The translations under genes were made by a program, and so were the position numbers. A stretch of 36,524 bases of DNA, taken from NCBI GenBank assembly GCA_016212965.1, contig JACRDA010000057.1, forward strand, positions 1 through 36,524, in the 5' to 3' direction. The DNA is from Myxococcales bacterium (GTDB taxonomy: Bacteria; Myxococcota_A; Polyangia; Polyangiales; Polyangiaceae). Numbering within the stretch: the stretch's first letter is position 1; every line of letters begins with the position of its first letter. Below the pieces are notes generated by a model that saw nothing but the letters and a program-made list of their open reading frames with translations, had not been told where the DNA came from and did not search any database. Below, piece after piece: positions 1 through 8,354 of the stretch.

Positions 1-1
1 C

Positions 2-3000
2 TCGACGGCCGACCCCGCCACCTTCGCGCGCATCGTCGCGCGCTTCGACGCGCTCTGGGACGCCCACGCAAGCCGGCCGCTCACGGCCGAACTCGTCGCC
101 GCGTACCAGGGCCGGGTGCGCGTGCCGCCCGCGCCGGAGCCAGCTCAGAAGGCGCCCGTCCCGAACCCGGTTCAGATCGACGTGCTGAAGCTCCTCGCCG
201 AGAGTCGCGCCGAGGGGGCCCGGCGCGGCCTCGTCGTCATGGCGACCGGGCTCGGCAAGACCTACCTGTCCGCCTTCGACTTCGCGCGCGTCGGCGGCGA
301 GCGCGGCGAGCGCGGCAAGCGCCTGCTCTTCCTCGCGCATCGCGAGGAGATCCTCGAGCAGGCGGAGCAATCCTACGCGCGCGTCTTTCCCGACCGATCT
401 CGCGGCCTCCTCGTCGGTGAGCGCCGCGACGTCGAGGCGGATCTGCTCTTCGCCTCCGTCCAGACCGTGAGGCACGCCGAGCACCTCCGCGCCTTCGACC
501 GGGACCACTTCGACTACATCGTCGTCGACGAGTTCCATCACGCGGCCGCGCCGACCTATCAGGCCATCCTGGCGCACTTCGAGCCCGCGTTCCTGCTCGG
601 GCTGACGGCCACGCCCGACCGCATGGACGGGACCTCGCTGCTCGACGCCTGTGATGGCAACCTCGTCGCCCGCGTCGGCCTCGTCGAGGGCATCACGCGG
701 AAGCTCCTCGTGCCGTTCCGCTACTTCGGGGTGAAGGACACGGTCGACTACCAGCCCATTCCCTGGCGCTCCGGTCGATTCGACGAAGAGGCGCTCACGC
801 ATGCCGTCGCGACCGAGGCGCGCGCCGCACAGGCGCTGCGCGAGTACCAGAAGCACGCCGCGCCCCGCGGTCGCCGCACGCTCGCCTTCTGCGTATCGCG
901 CCGGCACGCCGACTTCACGGCGGCGTACCTGCGGGCCGAGGGCCTGACGGCCGCGGCCGTTCACAGCGGCGCCTCTTCCGCGCGCGTGCGCAGACGCTCG
1001 TGGACTTCCGCGCGGGCAAGCTCGAGGTGCTGTGCGCCGTCGATATCTTCAATGAAGGGCTCGACGTCCCCGACGTGAACACCGTCCTCATGCTCCGGCC
1101 CACCGAGTCGCCCGTCATCTTCCTGCAGCAGCTCGGCCGCGGGCTCCGACTCGGCGAGCGCATCGCGAAGGACGCCCTGACGGTCGTCGATCTCATCGGC
1201 AATCACCGGAGCTTCCTGCGCAAGCCCCAGGCCCTGCTGGCCTTGACGGGTCAGGACGTGCCCCCCGGGGCCGCGCTCCGCCTCATCCGCGACGGGCTGC
1301 TCGATCTGCCTCCCGGCTGCTCGGTCGACTTCGAGACCGAGGCGCTCGACATGCTCGAGCAGGTCAGCAAGCTCAGCCGGGAGGATCGGCTCGTCTACGA
1401 ATACACGATGCTCCGCGACGCCTACGGGCATCGCCCGAGCGCGGCCGAGGTCTTCGCGAGCGGCGTTCACTTCGAGCCGGTCAAGGACCGCTACGGGACC
1501 TGGCACGAATTCGTCGCCGCTCAGGGCGATCTCACCGACGAGGAGCAGGCCGTGCTCGATGCCCACCGCGCCTGGTTCCGGGATCTGCTCATGACGCAGA
1601 TGCAGAAGTCCTACAAGATGGTGGCGCTCGAGGTGCTGCTCGCGGAGGAGGCGCTCACCACGGGCCTCGACGTGCGCGCGATGGCCGCCCGGGCCCACGC
1701 ACGCCTCTGCCGCGATCCGGTGCTGCGCGCTGATCTCCGGGACCGCGCGGGCGGGGCCGCATCGGTCGCGGACTTCGCCACGCGCTGGCGCGAGTTTCCC
1801 CTCCAGATCTTCCACGACGCGAAGGGCTTCTCCACCCGCTGGTTCCGCCTCGCCGGTGACCGCTTCGAGAGCGAGCTCAGCGTCGCTCCCGAGATTCAGG
1901 CGACGTTCGCAGCGATGACCGCCGAGCTCGTCGAGTTCCGCCTCCGCGAATACAAGGCGCGGCATCGCTATGCCCAGGAGGTCGTGCCCTTCGCAGCACC
2001 GATTGCGCTCAAGGTCTCGCACACCGCGGGCAATCCCATCCTGCGCTTCGACCGCTCGCGGCGGAGTGACATCCCGGAGGGCGAGGTCCCGGTCATGGTG
2101 GACGGCGAGGCGCTGCGCTTCTCCTTCCGGAAGATCGCCGTCAACGTCGTCACCGAGCGGCCGGGTGGGCCCAATGTGCTGCCCTCGCGCATGCGCAACT
2201 GGTTCGGCGTCAACGCCGGGTTGCCCGGCACGCGCCACGAGGTCCTGCTCGAAAGGCTGGGGGAGGTCTGGCGCCTGCGCCCGCTTCGCCCGGGCGCGAG
2301 CGAGGTCGAGACGGAGGGCAACGAGGTCATCCCGTTTCCCCGGGTGCCGTTCTACGAGAGCCTCCGCGTGGCCTGCGGCCCGGGGGTGGCCTTCGGCGCG
2401 GATGCCGACAAGCGCTCCGCGATCGCCGTCACGGCGTCGGCGACCTTCGACCCCCGTCGTCACTTCGTCGTACCCACCGAGGGCGACAGCATGGACGGTG
2501 GCGAGCGGCCGATCCGGGAGGGCGCGCTCGTGCTCTGCGAGTGGCTGGACGCGACCCGACCCGAGGACGTCGAAGGCAAGCCGTGCCTCCTCTCCGGCGT
2601 CGTCGGCTCCGACCTCGCGTTTGCCCAGATCAAGGTGCCGATCCGCAAGGACGGGCGCTGGCTCCTGCGGAGCGCCAACCCCCGCTACGCCGACCAGCCC
2701 GTCGACGAGGGCACGACGCTCCGCCCAGTCGCCCGGGTTCTCGAGCCGGTCGAGCCGGCCCTCGGCCTCGCGCTCTGGGGCACCTACGACCGCGAGGCCA
2801 TCGCCGCGCAGTTCGGCAGCAAGTACGGCCGGCTATGGCAGCAGGGCCACCTCGACCTCGAGCTCCACGGCAAGCCGCATTCCGTGCTCCTCGTCACCCT
2901 CCACAAGTCGAACCAGATGGCCGACACCTACCATTACGCCGACCGCTTCCTCTCCACGGCCGAGCTCCAGTGGGAGTCCCAGAACCAGACCGTCCCCACC

Positions 3001-3219
3001 GACAAGCGCGGCCGCGCCATCCTCGACCACGCGCACCAAGGCCGCACCCTCCACCTCTTCGCCCGCTTCCACGGTAAAACCAAGGACCAGCACGGCGAGC
3101 CTTTCGTCTACTGCGGCCCCGTCCACTACCTGCGGCATCAAGGCGAAAAGCCGATGCGCGTGTGGTTCCAGCTCGAGCACCCGCTGCCGAGGGACTTGTA
3201 CCGGGCGTGGACGGAGTGA
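2..3219 (+). pseudogene. PLD/helicase/S24-like/DUF3427 protein, 5'-truncated and frameshifted
   Basis: This is the 3' part of a large superfamily 2 helicase gene whose frame is already open at base 2, so its true start lies off the left edge. The first 40 residues resemble the end of the PLD-nuclease domain that often precedes this helicase type. Helicase motifs are clear: Walker A (GLGKT near 250), DEFH (near 530), LTATPDR (near 600) and QLGRGLR (near 1130). A LexA/S24-like segment follows, with GDSM (Ser codon 2488) and a candidate Lys at 2632. The C-terminal DUF3427 domain occupies about 2756-3219. Near 970-990 the frame changes from phase 2 to phase 1. One extra base would restore a continuous product of about 1072 codons, so this is either a one-base deletion or a sequencing error. 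Such helicases are often found in defence-rich regions; a role in restriction or DNA processing is inferred. Confidence 0.85.
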
Positions 3220-3241
3220 GCGTCCGCGCCCGCCCACGCCG

Positions 3242-3433
3242 CTACTCCGCGATCCACTCCCCGAGCAGCTCCGCGTGCTCCCCCCGGTACACCTCCCGCC
3301 TCTGCGCGGCCGTCATCAGCTTCCAGCACGACCGCAGGATGCCCTGGAGGTCACCGACCTCGTGATCGGGTTCCGAGTCCGCGCCATGGGCTTCGGCGGC
3401 GTCCAGGAGCTTCTCGAGCAGATCAGCGGCCAT
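3242..3433 (-). CDS. Small hypothetical protein (63 aa)
   Basis: A 63-residue acidic, helical-looking protein with no recognised domain. The ATG at 3433 is preceded by a good Shine-Dalgarno (GGAGGGA) about 6 bases upstream, which supports real translation. It converges on the helicase gene, with only 22 bases between the stop codons. Its function is unknown. It might belong to the accessory or defence neighbourhood, but nothing in the sequence shows this. Confidence 0.5.
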   Translation of the reverse strand: MAADLLEKLLDAAEAHGADSEPDHEVGDLQGILRSCWKLMTAAQRREVYRGEHAELLGEWIAE

Positions 3434-3705
3434 GTCCGTCCCTCCGGGAACCTCGGCGCCGGGCGCTCATGCGTTTCGGGCCTTCGGCGCGCCGGCGCCG
3501 TTGTCCACCGCGCGCAGCGTAGCACCGAGGGGGCTCGTGCGACGCGGCCGTCGGCGGCGCATATTTCGGCTCGGCCAACGCGGCCGAGCACGACCCCGAA
3601 TCCGTCGGGCGGCAACCGGGGCAACGCCCGCCGCCCACCAGCCGGTCCGGGGGAGAGTCCGCGAGGTCTCCGCTGGCGCAGCTGGGGCGGGGGAGTTACA
3701 CTCCA

Positions 3706-3725
3706 GTTCGTACGTGGGTACGAAC
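3706..3725. promoter_or_regulatory. Perfect 8-bp inverted repeat upstream of the AbrB-like gene (candidate operator)
   Basis: GTTCGTAC and GTACGAAC form a perfect dyad with a 4-base spacer, ending 12 bases before the ATG at 3738. AbrB/MazE-type antitoxins commonly autoregulate by binding palindromes over their own promoter, so this is a natural operator candidate. The preceding stretch, 3434-3705, holds no convincing gene. Binding is inferred. Confidence 0.5.
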
Positions 3726-3737
3726 GAAGCGCCCCCC

Positions 3738-3968
3738 ATGATGGTCAAGAAGCTCTCCGCCGTCGGCAACAGTCTTGGCCTCATCATCGAGCGCCCGATT
3801 CTGGAGCTGCTCGACATCACGAAGGATACGCCGCTCGAGATCAAGACCGATGGAGAGGCGCTCATCATCCGGCCCGTGAAGGCGGTCACCAAGATGGACC
3901 GCGCGCTCGCCGCTGCCGACGAGCTGATGGACGCGCACGACGAGACCTACCGGAAGCTCGCGGAGTGA
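3738..3968 (+). CDS. AbrB/MazE/SpoVT-type DNA-binding protein, probable antitoxin
   Basis: A protein of 76 aa (75 if the ATG at 3741 is used). The N-terminal half is a classic SpoVT-AbrB swapped-hairpin domain: VKKLSAVGNSLGLII, then a strand-rich segment ending ALIIRPV. A short helical tail follows, which in antitoxins contacts the toxin. No strong Shine-Dalgarno is visible. A palindrome at 3706-3725 is suitably placed for autoregulation. Antitoxins with this domain are often followed by a Fic/Doc or similar toxin. Here the only overlapping downstream frame (GTG at 3965) shows no toxin motif, and the next gene is on the other strand. It therefore looks like an orphan antitoxin or a plain transcription regulator. 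Confidence 0.8.
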   Translation: MMVKKLSAVGNSLGLIIERPILELLDITKDTPLEIKTDGEALIIRPVKAVTKMDRALAAADELMDAHDETYRKLAE

Positions 3969-4049
3969 GCGACGCAGCGGACGAGCCGGCCCAGGTTCTG
4001 GATGGCGCGCCGGCGCTCCTGGCGTGTTGGCGAGCCGGGCGAGTCGGTG

Positions 4050-5276
4050 TCATCCCTTCTTCCTGCGCGCCCTGCGGGCGGCCTTGCGCTGGTTCTTGCT
4101 CTTCGTGCGCGCAACGGCCTCGTCGGCGGGCCGCGAACCTGCGCTCCGCGACCACCGTGACGGCAGGTTCACCGACGGCAGGTTCACCGACGGCAGGTTC
4201 ACCGAGGGGAGGTTCACCGCGGGCAGGTTCACCGACGCCGGCAGCGGCCTGCGCCGGGTGGTCTCGTGCGCGGTGGCCTCGTGCTCGGTGGGCTCCTGCT
4301 CGTACGGAACGCGGAGCGACACCTCGACCTCGCCGACGTGCGTCGGCACGGACAGCGTGCGGGCGACGCTCTCGCCGCCGCTCCACGCGGCGAGCAAGGC
4401 CGTCTTGTCCTCGAGCACCCTGGGCAGCGCGCGCGCGAGGGCCTCGGCGATCGCGACCTCGTCGGCCGTGGGCGGTCTCGCGACGAAGTCCTCGTCCACG
4501 ACCACGAGCCACGGATACGCCTCCTCGCCCGCGACCTCCCAACCGTGCTCGGCGATCTCCCTCTGCAGGGCCGTGCTGAGGTTGGCGCCTCGCTCGAAGT
4601 TGAGCGCGAAGGTCGGCGGCATCGCCGGCTCCTCGCCGCGCTCGATCGCGTCGGCCGCATCGAGGTAGGCCTCGAAGTCATCGATGCCGGAGAAGAGGAT
4701 GAGCCCCAGGCTCTTCCCCATCTGCCCGATGACGGACAGCGCCGCGTCCTTCACGCCCAGCTTCTCGATGGTGAGCGAGAACAGGCTCTGGTCGTCCGGC
4801 ACGGTCTCCCACGGCTTGCTGCGAAAGAGCTCCGCCGCGGCGCGAAAGAACCCGGCGACCGTCTCGGGGCCGATAGGGGGCGAGAGGTACGACGGCTCGG
4901 TTTCGTCGGCCGCGTGGATCGTCTCGAGCATCGCGCGGAACAGCTCGTCGACCTCCGGGGTCGGCGCGCACACGATCTCGATCCCGGGATGGCCGGCCCG
5001 AAGCGCCTCCGCGAGCTCGGGCGACGCCACACGAACGCGCGCGGGTGCATGAGCACGGCCGACCAGCGGGCGGTCGATGGCGGCCTGCAGGCTCTCGCAC
5101 GCCTGGCCGAGGAGCTCGCCGGGCCTGGCCACGACGGAGCCGAGCACGGCGGCTTCGGCGCTCAACCAGAGCAACAGCTCCGGCCGGTACGGCTCGCCTT
5201 CGCCCGTGACGTACGCCGGCATCGCCGTGAATCCGCCGAGCCATTCGACCCCGGTCCGCTTTCTCTTTTCAGCCAT
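4050..5276 (-). CDS. Conserved hypothetical protein, DUF6930-like, with VNLPS repeat tail
   Basis: About 408 aa from the ATG at 5276; a GTG at 5285 would add three residues. The N-terminal half has the pattern I associate with DUF6930/DUF7309-type proteins: PELLLWLSAE, then a long helical region ending in IVCAPTPEVDELF. This assignment is from memory and tentative. The middle contains a conserved-looking stretch (GPETVAGFFRAAAELF) and SVIGQMGKSLGLILF. Near the C-terminus five tandem copies of VNLP(A/S) are encoded by a 15-bp repeat, followed by a very basic tail rich in Lys and Arg. No catalytic motif or transmembrane helix is visible. Proteins of this kind often occur with SEC-C motif proteins, and a SEC-C gene lies about 3.5 kb away. 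Its function is unknown. Confidence 0.75.
   Translation of the reverse strand: MAEKRKRTGVEWLGGFTAMPAYVTGEGEPYRPELLLWLSAEAAVLGSVVARPGELLGQACESLQAAIDRPLVGRAHAPARVRVASPELAEALRAGHPGIEIVCAPTPEVDELFRAMLETIHAADETEPSYLSPPIGPETVAGFFRAAAELFRSKPWETVPDDQSLFSLTIEKLGVKDAALSVIGQMGKSLGLILFSGIDDFEAYLDAADAIERGEEPAMPPTFALNFERGANLSTALQREIAEHGWEVAGEEAYPWLVVVDEDFVARPPTADEVAIAEALARALPRVLEDKTALLAAWSGGESVARTLSVPTHVGEVEVSLRVPYEQEPTEHEATAHETTRRRPLPASVNLPAVNLPSVNLPSVNLPSVNLPSRWSRSAGSRPADEAVARTKSKNQRKAARRARRKKG
4162..4236. repeat. 15-bp tandem repeat, five copies, inside a CDS
   Basis: Five head-to-tail copies of a 15-base unit (GGCAGGTTCACCGAC with one or two substitutions) encode VNLP(A/S) five times on the minus strand. 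The repeat keeps frame, so copy number could vary without breaking the host gene. It forms a proline-spaced linker before the basic C-terminal tail. Confidence 0.9.
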
Positions 5277-5423
5277 CGGCGTCACCGCAGTCCCCGACGG
5301 GGTCGTGGACCCGCCCCGCGTTCCCCCGCGTTCCTACCAGATCGGCGGCGGGGCTACAGGGGTCGGCTGGCGCGCCCGGCGCCTGACCCGCCCGGCGCCC
5401 GCCGCGCCCGCTGCGCCCTCTCG

Positions 5424-5702
5424 AAGATCTTCGGCGGCGCCCCGCGCATCCCCATCGCCGAGGACCTCGCGCTCGGAACGTTCGCCGCCCTGGCCTGGGG
5501 CAGCTACGTGCAGCTCACCGATGGCGTCCGCCGCGCCACGGCCTCGCTCGGGCCGGCCCAGTACAGTGCGGGGAAGTGGTTCGTCACGCCGTTCGTCGGT
5601 CCCATCGAGGAGGGCGACGAGATCGAGGCTCTGGCGAAGGCCGTCGAGGTCGCGCGGCGCGAGAGTCACTACGAGGTGTTTCGGGGTGACTGGGGCGACT
5701 AG
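5424..5702 (+). pseudogene. Possible remnant of an unknown protein (C-terminal piece)
   Basis: This open stretch in phase 0 reads like genuine protein rather than Arg/Ala-rich shadow: IPIAEDLALGTFAALAW, GKWFVTPFVGPIEEGDE, then EVARRESHYEVFRGDWGD and a stop. No start codon with a ribosome binding site is present, and the upstream reading degenerates into Arg/Pro-rich sequence. It is best seen as the tail of a decayed gene. No family was recognised. The region between it and the neighbouring genes holds nothing else supportable. Confidence 0.3.
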
Positions 5703-5727
5703 CTACAGTAGGCGGGGCGGGGGGTTC

Positions 5728-5968
5728 GTGTCCCAGAAGGCCGTCGACGTGATGCTCGCCGTCGACCTCGTCGTCATGGCGGAGCAACGAGTTCGATACC
5801 GCGTACGTCTTGTCAGCGGACGGGGACTACACGCACGCCGTCACCGCCGTGAAGAAGCACGGCAAGAAGGTCTTCGCCGTTTCAGCGGGCTACGGCTATC
5901 AGCTCGGCTGCACCGTCGATGCGTTCATCCACATCGACGCAAGATGGATGAGCGGCTGCTACCAGTAG
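5728..5968 (+). pseudogene. NYN-domain (LabA-like) protein remnant, frameshifted
   Basis: Two adjacent frames together spell the C-terminal half of a NYN/PIN-like ribonuclease domain. Phase 1 gives KAVDVMLAVDLVVMA. After an apparent one-base insertion near 5784, phase 2 gives NEFDTAYVLSADGDYTHAV and GKKVFAVSAGYGYQLG, ending at the TAG at 5966-5968. The acidic residues of DVMLAVDL and SADGDYT match conserved metal-binding positions of the family. The N-terminal strand with the first Asp (usual FIDGxN motif) is absent, so this is truncated as well as frameshifted and very likely non-functional. Confidence 0.65.
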
Positions 5969-6080
5969 TGCGCAGCCGCGGCCGCCTCGAGCCACGCACG
6001 GCAGACCCCGCCCTGCGCCCGCTTCCGGAGCGCCGCGTCGACATCGTGGCGCGCGGGCTCCGGAGTCGCGGGTCGTCGTC

Positions 6081-7346
6081 TCATCGCGACGACTCCGAGC
6101 CCTTGTCGTCGCCGTTCACACTCGCCGCGAGCCGCAGCGCGCGCTCCGCAGCCTCGCGCTCGCGGGCCAGCTCGGCGCGCAGCTCCTCCTCCGTGGGCAG
6201 GTACATCTGGTAGCGCGCGGCGAGGATCTGCTCGTTGTTCTCGGGCAGGGTGATCTTCGCCATCGCGTCGTTCTTCTCGGAGCAGAGGACGATGCCGATG
6301 GTCTTCGCCTCGTGCTCCGCGCGCTGGAAGCGGTCGAAGAAGTTCACGTACATCTGCATCTGCCCGAGGTCCTGGTGCGTGAGCTTGCCGAGCTTGAGAT
6401 CGACGAGCACGAAGCAGCGGAGCAGGCGGTTGTAGAAGACGAGGTCGACGTAGAAGTGATCGCCCTCGAGCGTCACGCGCTTCTGCCGCGCGACGAAGCA
6501 GAAGCCCTTGCCCAGCTCGAGGAGGAAGCCCTCGATGCGATCGATGATCGCCTGCTCGAGATCGCGCTCGCGCCAGTGAGACCGCTCGTCCAGGCCGAGG
6601 AACTCGAGCACGAACGGGTCCTTCAGCACGTCGGCCGGAACCTCGACTTCGTGTCCGCGCCGTGCGAGCGCGAGGACCTTGTCCTTGTCGCGGCTCTTGG
6701 CCAGGCGCTCGAAGAGGAGCGACCCGATCTGCCGCTCCAGCTCGCGGCTCGACCAGCTCTCGCGCGCGGCCTCGATCTCGTAGAACCCGCGCGCCGTCGG
6801 GTTCGCGACGCGCATGAGGATCAGGTAGTGCGTCCACCCGAGGTACGGCGCGAAGGGCGCGGGCACGCCGGCAGTTTCGGTCAGCGCCGCTGTCCGAATA
6901 CCTCTGCGTGATTCGCTAGGCACTGCCGAGCGAATCTTCGACGACGCCGAAGCGCTAGGCAGCGCCGAGCGCTTCTCGGGGCGACTCGCGGCGCCACCGA
7001 GCGCCATGGGCAGCGCCGAACCCTCGGGGTACGTGAGGTAGAACTGCCGCATGTTGCGGAGGTTCGGGACGCTGAAGCCCTTGCCGATTCGCCCCGCCAG
7101 GCGCTTGGCGAGCCCCTCGACCACGCGCGCGCCATAGCCAGCGCGCTTCTCGCCGCGCTGCTCGACCTCCACGATCTCGCGCCCGATGAGCCAGTACGCC
7201 TGCACCGTCGCCGTGTTGACCGAGCGCGCGACGTGACCGCGCGCCGCCTCGATGATGTCGACGACGCGAGCGAAGAGCGCGTCTTCGTGGCTCGCGCTCG
7301 CAGGCTTCGTCGCCGCGACGGCCTTTTTGCGAGGCGCCTTCTTCAC
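6081..7346 (-). CDS. YhcG/DUF1016 family PD-(D/E)XK nuclease-domain protein
   Basis: Predicted 421 aa. The start chosen is GTG 7346, preceded by GGAGAGAG at suitable distance; a longer frame reaches 7406 but lacks such a site. The N-terminal part is the helical DUF1016_N domain (VQAYWLIGREIVEVEQ, then FSVPNLRNMRQFY). The C-terminal part is the PD-(D/E)XK nuclease-like domain, with VDLVFYN (Asp about 301) and VDLKLGK (Asp 316, Lys 318), matching a D...DxK active site. A low-complexity insert of roughly 45 residues between the domains repeats S-A-(L/V)-P units and looks like expanded short repeats. The family is linked to restriction, phage defence and DNA repair; the exact substrate is unknown. 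The gene is monocistronic here. Confidence 0.9.
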   Translation of the reverse strand: MKKAPRKKAVAATKPASASHEDALFARVVDIIEAARGHVARSVNTATVQAYWLIGREIVEVEQRGEKRAGYGARVVEGLAKRLAGRIGKGFSVPNLRNMRQFYLTYPEGSALPMALGGAASRPEKRSALPSASASSKIRSAVPSESRRGIRTAALTETAGVPAPFAPYLGWTHYLILMRVANPTARGFYEIEAARESWSSRELERQIGSLLFERLAKSRDKDKVLALARRGHEVEVPADVLKDPFVLEFLGLDERSHWRERDLEQAIIDRIEGFLLELGKGFCFVARQKRVTLEGDHFYVDLVFYNRLLRCFVLVDLKLGKLTHQDLGQMQMYVNFFDRFQRAEHEAKTIGIVLCSEKNDAMAKITLPENNEQILAARYQMYLPTEEELRAELAREREAAERALRLAASVNGDDKGSESSR

Positions 7347-7566
7347 GACTGGTCTCTCTCCGTTCGGGGACTTTATAGCCACCGCCGTGGCGGACACCAG
7401 ACGCAAAGAACGCGCGCGAAGTGGGCAGCGCGGACCTCGCGCGCGGCAACGGAGAGCACGTCGGCGCTCTGTCGAACGCGGGAACCGAGCTTGCGGGCTC
7501 GGCGCCGTAGCCGTCGCGGCTCGGTCACGCGGCGTGCCTCACCCGAAGGGCCTCGAAGGGTGTGGA

Positions 7567-7891
7567 GAGCGACAAAAGTGGCGTGTCTTCCTGGAAGACA
7601 GGGGGTTTGTGTCGCTCCCGAGGGCGTCGAAGGGCGTGGAGAGCGACAAAAGTGCCTCGTCTTCCGGCAAGACAGGGGGTTTGTGGCGGCATCCGGCGCT
7701 CGAGAGCGACAAAAGTGCCTCGTCTTCCAGGAAGACAGGGGGTTTGTGTCGCTCCCGAGGGCCTCGAAGGGCGTGGAGAGCGACAAAAGTGCCTCGTCTT
7801 CCGGCAAGACAGGGGGTTTGTGGCGGCATCGGGCGCTCGAGAGCGACAAAAGTGGCGTGTCTTCCTGGAAGACAGGGGGTTTGTGTCGCTC
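7567..7891. repeat. Hairpin-repeat array A: five ~50-bp imperfect palindromes
   Basis: Units lie at 7567-7617, 7641-7690, 7704-7754, 7778-7827 and 7841-7891. Start-to-start spacing alternates 74, 63, 74, 63, giving a 137-bp dimer. Each has an outer arm beginning GAGCGACAAA, an inner stem GTCTT..AAGAC and a conserved AGGGGGTTTGTG right side. Units 1, 3 and 5 end in GTCGCTC, which pairs with the left arm. Units 2 and 4 end in GCGGC, the right arm of the array B/C type, and so are chimeric. The array lies between two minus-strand genes. The flanks 7347-7566 and 7892-7984 hold no supported gene; a protein-like run (EHALPEGRYRWLKGLGN) near 7927-7975 may be a remnant. Confidence 0.9.
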
Positions 7892-7984
7892 CCGTGCGCG
7901 CGGCAGGCTTTCGCGAGCGCGCGTTCGAGCACGCCCTGCCCGAGGGGCGCTACCGGTGGCTGAAGGGCCTCGGCAACGGGGCGA

Positions 7985-8338
7985 CTAGGCGGGGCGGGGG
8001 CGGCGGCGCACGTACCGGATGACCGCATCCTCGACGTGGTAGATCGCCGCCTTCCCGGCGACGGGCACGGGCTCGACGCGCTTCGGCGCGCGCACGTGCC
8101 ATTCGTAGTTGCCCGGCTCGCCGGTGATCTCCCGGAGGTCCACGACGCACACCGCCGCGCCGTATGCGACGGCCTCGGGGTCGACGCCCTCCTCGCGACA
8201 GCGCTCGTCCTGCTTGCCCTTGCTCGCGACGATGAGCAGGGGGCCGCGGAAGGCGACCTTCCACGACCGGTACTCGATCTTCTTCGTTCCGCGGGCGATG
8301 AGCTCCGCCCACGGCTGCTTCACGGAAATGGCGTGCAT
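7985..8338 (-). CDS. ASCH-domain protein
   Basis: A 117-residue protein starting at ATG 8338, with GCAGGAG seven bases upstream. The start MHAISVKQPWAELI and the following GTKKIEYRSWKVAFRGPLLI are hallmark ASCH-domain features: the KQPWA strand, then a Lys/Glu-rich K-x-E-x-R motif. CVVDLREI and YHVEDAVIRY complete the PUA-like barrel. ASCH domains bind RNA or modified nucleosides, and some are ribonucleases or amidohydrolases; the exact activity cannot be told. The ATG lies 16 bases after the stop of the upstream gene (8355-8723), so the two are almost certainly co-transcribed. Confidence 0.85.
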   Translation of the reverse strand: MHAISVKQPWAELIARGTKKIEYRSWKVAFRGPLLIVASKGKQDERCREEGVDPEAVAYGAAVCVVDLREITGEPGNYEWHVRAPKRVEPVPVAGKAAIYHVEDAVIRYVRRRPRPA

Positions 8339-8354
8339 CGAGGACTCCTGCCGG

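Noticed and set aside
3965..4050. GTG overlapping the antitoxin stop as start of a toxin gene
   Set aside because: The frame shows no toxin motif and soon runs antisense through the next gene.
1970..4579. 869-residue plus-strand open frame
   Set aside because: Ser/Arg-rich wrong-frame reading of the helicase 3' part that crosses several other genes.
7567..7891. Regular repeats could be a CRISPR array
   Set aside because: Spacers are nearly identical to one another, units are palindromic with alternating spacing, and no cas gene is near; the same holds for arrays B and C.
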